In this document: positions 8,001 to 11,008 of the stretch, one piece after another
How the letters are laid out: each line of letters starts with the position of its first letter
Numbering within the stretch: the first letter of the stretch is position 1
Notes under the pieces: model-generated
What the model saw: the letters and a program-made list of their open reading frames with translations, nothing else
The model's database searches: none
What the model was told of the DNA's origin: nothing
Position numbers and translations under genes: made by a program
From: an uncultured Clostridium sp.
GTDB taxonomy: Bacteria; Bacillota_A; Clostridia; TANB77; CAG-508
Assembly: GCA_951800935.1 (NCBI GenBank)
Contig: CATOLW010000021.1
Coordinates: 1 to 11,008 of the forward strand
Direction of reading: 5' to 3'
Length of the DNA stretch: 11,008 nucleotides

Positions 8001-9812
8001 CTTTACCAGAAATTGTACAAGAAAGACTAGACAAAGAATTAGACTCCATTATTCGAAATGGATTTTCGGTTATGTATATCATTGCACAAAAACTTGTATG
8101 GAAATCAAATGAGGACGGTTATATTGTAGGATCAAGAGGATCAGTAGGTTCTTCTTTTGCTGCGAATATGACAGGAATCACAGAAGTAAATTCTTTGCCA
8201 GCCCATTACAGATGTCCTAATTGTAAATACTCAGACTTTACCGACTATGGCTATAAAAATGGATTTGACTTGCCAGATAAAGAATGTCCAAAATGTGGGC
8301 ACAAATTAGATAAAGATGGAATGGATATACCATTTGAAACATTTCTAGGGTTTAATCGGAGATAAAGAACCAGATATTGACTTAAACTTTTCAGGAGAAT
8401 ATCAGGCAAAAGCTCATAGATATACAGAAGTAATCTTTGGAAAAGGAACTACCTTTAAAGCAGGAACCATCGGAACCATAGCAGACAAAACAGCTTTTGG
8501 TTATGTTAAAAAATATTTTGAAGAAAGAAACATCCCAATCAATCGAGCAGAAACACAAAGATTAGCAAGTGGTTGTACAGGAATTAAAAGAACTACAGGT
8601 CAACACCCAGGGGGGATTATTGTAGTACCAAAGGGAAGAGAAATTTATGAATTTTGTCCTGTGCAACATCCAGCAGATGATCCAAACTCAGATATTGTAA
8701 CGACTCACTTTGATTATCACTCAATCGACCAAAACTTGTTAAAACTAGATATACTAGGACACGACGACCCAACCATGATAAGAATGTTACAAGATATTAC
8801 AGGGATTGATCCAACCAAAATACCACTAGATGACAAAGAGACAATGTCAATCTTTAGTTCTACTAAAGCACTTCGGTGTAACATCAGAGCAAATTCATTC
8901 TGAAGTAGGAAGCTTTGGGGTACCAGAATTTGGAACCAAATTCGTAAGAGGAATGCTAGTAGACACAAGACCTACCACATTTGATGAACTAATTAGAATT
9001 TCACGGATTATCTCACGGAACTGACGTATGGCTAGGAAATGCTCAAAGTTTGATTGAAGCAGGAACGGTAACACTGCAAGATGCGATTTGTTGTCGTGAT
9101 GATATTATGATTTATTTAATTAAACAAGGTTTGCCACCAAATCCAGCCTTCAAAATCATGGAAACAGTGCGTAAAGGAAAAGCTTTAAAAGACCCAGAGA
9201 AGTGGGCAGAATATGTAGCACTTATGAAAGAGCATAATGTACCAGATTGGTATATCAAATCTTGTGAAAAAATAAAATACATGTTCCCCAAAGCCCATGC
9301 AGCAGCTTATGTAACTAATGCATTCCGAATTGCGTGGTTCAAAGTACATGAGCCTTTAGCTTACTATGCATCTTACTTTTCTATTAGGGCAGACGAATTT
9401 GACAGTGAATGTATGATTTTTGGAAAAGAAAAAGTAAAAAATAAAATGAAGGAAATTGATTTAGCTGGTAATGCAGCAACTGTAAAAGATAAGAATATGT
9501 ATGCTATTTTAGAGTTAGTATTAGAAATGTATGAAAGAGGATTTAGCTTCTTAACCATAGATATTTACCAATCAGATGCCACTAAATTCTTAGTAGAAGA
9601 AGGGGGGATTCGTCCACCACTAAACAGTATACCAGGCCTTGGAACAGTAGCAGCACAAGGAATTGCAAAAGCAAGGATCGATCGGAAAATTCATGTCAAT
9701 TGACGATTTGAAAATACGTTCTAAAGTAGGAAATTCTGTAACAGATTTACTAAAAACATTTGGCTGTTTAGATGGAATGAGTCAAAGTAACCAAATGAGT
9801 TTATTTGGATAA
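5051..9812 (+). CDS. polC: DNA polymerase III PolC (replicative, proofreading); needs seven +1 shifts at CGG
   Basis: PolC is the main replicative polymerase of low-GC Gram-positives. Read plainly, the gene breaks into eight pieces. Skipping the C of each in-frame CGG (7460, 7506, 7939, 8357, 8874, 9004, 9683) gives 1584 residues ending in MSLFG and TAA at 9810-9812. Domains in corrected numbering: PolC N-terminal domain 1-200; acidic linker; two OB domains about 237-332 and 365-457; PHP start with H479, H481 and D512-H513; DEDDh exonuclease about 563-720 (D567, E569, D652, H705, D710); second PHP part and [10 protein letters not shown]; zinc finger C1054, C1057, C1078, C1081; polymerase Asp triad D1107 and D1109 (PDIDLNFSG) and D1232 ([10 protein letters not shown]); then [27 protein letters not shown] and IPGLGT. 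The plain frame stops before the zinc finger and all three catalytic Asp. The length exceeds the roughly 1437 of B. subtilis, largely from the second OB. A pseudogene is possible but does not explain identical breaks. Confidence 0.9.
5759..6421 (+). repeat. Tandem duplication of the OB-fold domain inside PolC
   Basis: Residues 237-332 and 365-457 align with each other. Shared blocks include DDGRV or NDGRV, TKSGK or LKSGK, FDLYDGT, TITCK followed by F, AK, G-A, and TVM-NTI-E. Usual PolC has one OB domain before the PHP domain. The copies differ in many positions, so the duplication is old rather than an assembly repeat. Confidence 0.75.
7460..7462 (+). other. CGG +1 frameshift site 1 in polC
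   Basis: The zero frame reads ATA CTT CGG AAG TGC TTG TGA. Skipping C7460 gives ATA CTT GGA AGT GCT TGT GAG, encoding ILGSACE, a strongly conserved PolC block (Gly804). Preceding codon CTT, four-base unit CGGA. Confidence 0.88.
7506..7508 (+). other. CGG +1 frameshift site 2 in polC
   Basis: In the frame set by site 1 the sequence reads GAA CTT CGG AAA AAC CGA TGA. Skipping C7506 gives GAA CTT GGA AAA ACC GAT GAA, encoding ELGKTDE (Gly819). Only 46 bases separate sites 1 and 2. Preceding codon CTT, unit CGGA. Confidence 0.88.
7939..7941 (+). other. CGG +1 frameshift site 3 in polC
   Basis: The frame reads CAT ATT CCC CGG TTG TGA. Skipping one C of the CCCC run gives CAT ATT CCC GGT TGT GAG, encoding HIPGCE (Gly963). 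This is the only site where the preceding tRNA could slip +1 with perfect pairing (CCC to CCC). Unit CGGT. Confidence 0.85.
8357..8359 (+). other. CGG +1 frameshift site 4 in polC
   Basis: The frame reads GGG TTT AAT CGG AGA TAA. Skipping C8357 gives TTT AAT GGA GAT AAA GAA, encoding FNGDKE (Gly1102), directly ahead of PDIDLNFSG with two catalytic Asp. Without this shift the polymerase active site is lost. Preceding codon AAT, unit CGGA. Confidence 0.9.
8874..8876 (+). other. CGG +1 frameshift site 5 in polC
   Basis: The frame reads GCA CTT CGG TGT AAC ATC, with a stop nine codons after GCA CTT begins to diverge. Skipping C8874 gives GCA CTT GGT GTA ACA TCA, encoding ALGVTSEQI, the usual PolC sequence (Gly1274). 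Preceding codon CTT, unit CGGT. Confidence 0.9.
9004..9006 (+). other. CGG +1 frameshift site 6 in polC
   Basis: The frame reads ATT TCA CGG ATT ATC. Skipping C9004 gives ATT TCA GGA TTA TCT CAC GGA, encoding ISGLSHG, a near-invariant PolC block (Gly1317). A CGG 13 bases later belongs to CAC GGA in the restored frame and needs no shift, so reading frame matters. Preceding codon TCA, unit CGGA. Confidence 0.9.
9683..9685 (+). other. CGG +1 frameshift site 7 in polC
   Basis: The frame reads ATC GAT CGG AAA ATT CAT GTC AAT TGA. Skipping C9683 gives ATC GAT GGA AAA TTC ATG TCA, encoding [11 protein letters not shown] (Gly1543), followed by the normal PolC C-terminus and TAA. Preceding codon GAT, unit CGGA. 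Confidence 0.9.
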
Positions 9813-9855
9813 AGAAAATACATTTCAAGTTGGTTAGGCAACAGAAAAATTGCAG

Positions 9856-9900
9856 ATAAGGGGGATGATAGATTAAATATAATCTCCCTTATTATTTTTA
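9856..9900 (+). terminator. Rho-independent terminator after polC
   Basis: ATAAGGGGGA (9856-9865) pairs with TCTCCCTTAT (9883-9892), ten pairs with one G-T wobble; the loop can form an inner AGATTA/TAATCT stem. A T-rich stretch follows. It starts 43 bases after the corrected polC stop, supporting that stop as the true gene end. Confidence 0.75.
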
Positions 9901-9956
9901 AGAAGATGACATGAATTAGAAATGAATTAAAATAAGATTTATATCAAATAATAAAG

Positions 9957-9985
9957 TTGACAAACGAAAAAATGTAATATAAAAT
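9957..9985 (+). promoter_or_regulatory. Sigma-A promoter of the HD-domain gene
   Basis: TTGACA (9957-9962), a 17-base spacer and TAAAAT (9980-9985) match consensus well; TATAAA at 9978-9983 is an alternative -10. AGGAGT at 10007-10012 is the ribosome binding site, five bases before the ATG at 10018. Confidence 0.7.
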
Positions 9986-10017
9986 TTATAGTGAAAAAAG
10001 TATAATAGGAGTAAAAA

Positions 10018-11008
10018 ATGGAAAACGATATAAAAACAGGAAGCTTTCCTTTACAAGAATACTTTAAAATACTATCATCAGAAGGAATACCAGAATTTTT
10101 AAATCCCTATATAGAAACACCTACCATGCAAAAACAAGCAAAAATAAGTGTAACCTGTGGAACAATTTATTCTAAAATATTTGGTAATCGTCTTTGGTAT
10201 TCTAGTTTAGACCATAGCATAGCAGTAGCCTTAATTGTATGGAATTTTACAAAAAGTAAAAAGCAGACTTTAGCAGGATTATTTCATGACATTGCTACAC
10301 CAGTATTTAAACATTCGATTGATTTTATGAATGGTGATTATGAAACACAAGAATCCACAGAGGAATTAACAACTAAAATCATTACAGAATCAAAAGAAAT
10401 CATGTATTTACTAAAAAGAGATAATATAACAATAGAGGAAGTTTCAGATTATCATTTATATCCTATTGCAGATAATGATACACCACGTTTAGCAAGTGAC
10501 CGATTAGAATATACTCTTTCTAATGGTTTAGGAGCAGCAGGAGAACAATTGTGGAATTTACAAGAAGTAAAAGAAATTTATCAAAATATAGAAATACAAA
10601 GAAATGAAGATAACTTAGAAGAACTTGGTTTTAAAAATAAAGAAATAGCAGAGAAATTTACTGTTACTATGAGTAAGTTATCCTCTTCTTATATTCAAAA
10701 TAAAACCAAATTTTCTATGCAATTTTTAGCAGATATTATGAAAAAAATGTCTGAAGAAAAATTAATTCATAAAATGGATTTATATCGTCTAGCAGAAAGT
10801 GAAATTATAAAAAAGATTGAAAATTGTAAACAGCATAATATTTCACAATGTTTTGAAATATGGAGAAATGCTACTACTATAAAAGAAAGTGAAATACCAA
10901 TAGAGAATAAATATTGTGTAAGTATTCAGGCAAAAATAAGATATATTGTGCCATTAGTGGAAGTTTCAGATAAATATGTAAGGATTGACCAAATATCTAA
11001 GGTAGCTA
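10018..11008 (+). CDS. HD-superfamily phosphohydrolase-like protein, 3' end outside window
   Basis: At least 330 codons are open with no stop before the window edge. The start ATG at 10018 is set by AGGAGT and a near-consensus promoter. Residues about 60-170 look like an HD domain: H66 in SSLDHSIAVA, H90-D91 in LAGLFHDIATPVFKHS, H99, and D161 in RLASDRLEYT. Together these give the H...HD...D metal-binding set, so the protein could hydrolyse a phosphate ester such as a nucleotide or phosphorylated metabolite. The substrate cannot be told. The C-terminal half (from about 190) is charged and helix-rich and I do not recognise it. There is no signal peptide. No in-frame CGG occurs and the frame is unbroken, so it gives no information on the CGG effect. 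Confidence 0.7.
   Translation, partial: MENDIKTGSFPLQEYFKILSSEGIPEFLNPYIETPTMQKQAKISVTCGTIYSKIFGNRLWYSSLDHSIAVALIVWNFTKSKKQTLAGLFHDIATPVFKHSIDFMNGDYETQESTEELTTKIITESKEIMYLLKRDNITIEEVSDYHLYPIADNDTPRLASDRLEYTLSNGLGAAGEQLWNLQEVKEIYQNIEIQRNEDNLEELGFKNKEIAEKFTVTMSKLSSSYIQNKTKFSMQFLADIMKKMSEEKLIHKMDLYRLAESEIIKKIENCKQHNISQCFEIWRNATTIKESEIPIENKYCVSIQAKIRYIVPLVEVSDKYVRIDQISKVA

Noticed and set aside
7460..9006. Separate short genes at 7465-7947, 7889-8365, 8661-8903, 8830-9024 and 9050-9703
   Set aside because: These frames are consecutive fragments of one PolC; none has its own convincing ribosome binding site.
7460..9685. Ordinary random sequencing errors breaking polC
   Set aside because: All eight breaks have the same base, sign and codon context and no break of another kind exists. 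A systematic artefact, for example motif-dependent base-calling, is not excluded and is named as the main alternative.
5051..9812. Decaying polC pseudogene
   Set aside because: With the seven C residues skipped, all catalytic residues, the zinc finger and the C-terminus are intact with no premature stop. A decaying gene would show mixed indels, stops and lost motifs.
1..11008. CRISPR arrays, insertion sequences, tRNA or rRNA genes, and toxin-antitoxin pairs
   Set aside because: I saw no direct repeat arrays, transposase motifs, terminal repeats around malQ, or RNA gene signatures in the intergenic regions, all of which are under about 210 bases.

Overview
The window comes from a low-GC Bacillota genome, probably an anaerobic gut-type Clostridia lineage. 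The evidence is AT-rich codon use, a PolC-type replicative polymerase, strong GGAGG ribosome binding sites and sigma-A style promoters. No species can be named from the sequence alone.

Layout. 1-1767 (minus): a U32-family protein of the RlhA/TrhP RNA-hydroxylation type with a DUF3656-like C-terminal part, running off the left edge. 1897-3036 (plus): an exported, membrane-anchored protein with two cadherin-like beta-sandwich repeats. 3100-3216 (minus): a 38-residue Gly/Cys-rich membrane peptide. 3405-4892 (minus): malQ, a GH77 4-alpha-glucanotransferase whose base composition and codon use differ from its neighbours. 5051-9812 (plus): polC. 10018-11008 (plus): an HD-domain protein running off the right edge. 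Promoters and terminators suggest mostly single-gene transcription units.

Main observation. polC and the U32 gene look broken: polC is cut into eight pieces in shifting frames and the U32 gene into two. Every break is the same event. The zero frame meets a CGG codon, and homology resumes if the C is skipped so that the next codon is GGA or GGT (Gly). This holds at 8 of 8 breaks (7 in polC, 1 in U32). In the native genes no other in-frame CGG exists, while out-of-frame CGG is common and harmless. With the seven C residues skipped, polC becomes one 1584-residue protein with complete OB, PHP, DEDDh exonuclease, zinc-finger and polymerase regions, ending at a normal stop. The simplest reading is that CGG is not an arginine codon here. 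It would be decoded with an efficient +1 shift, or CGGN would be read as a four-base glycine codon. A systematic sequence artefact is the main alternative.

malQ is the contrast. It has four in-frame CGG codons, at least one at a family-conserved arginine (R7), and an intact frame. It therefore looks like a recent arrival from a standard-code genome, a misassembled piece, or evidence that the CGG effect depends on context.
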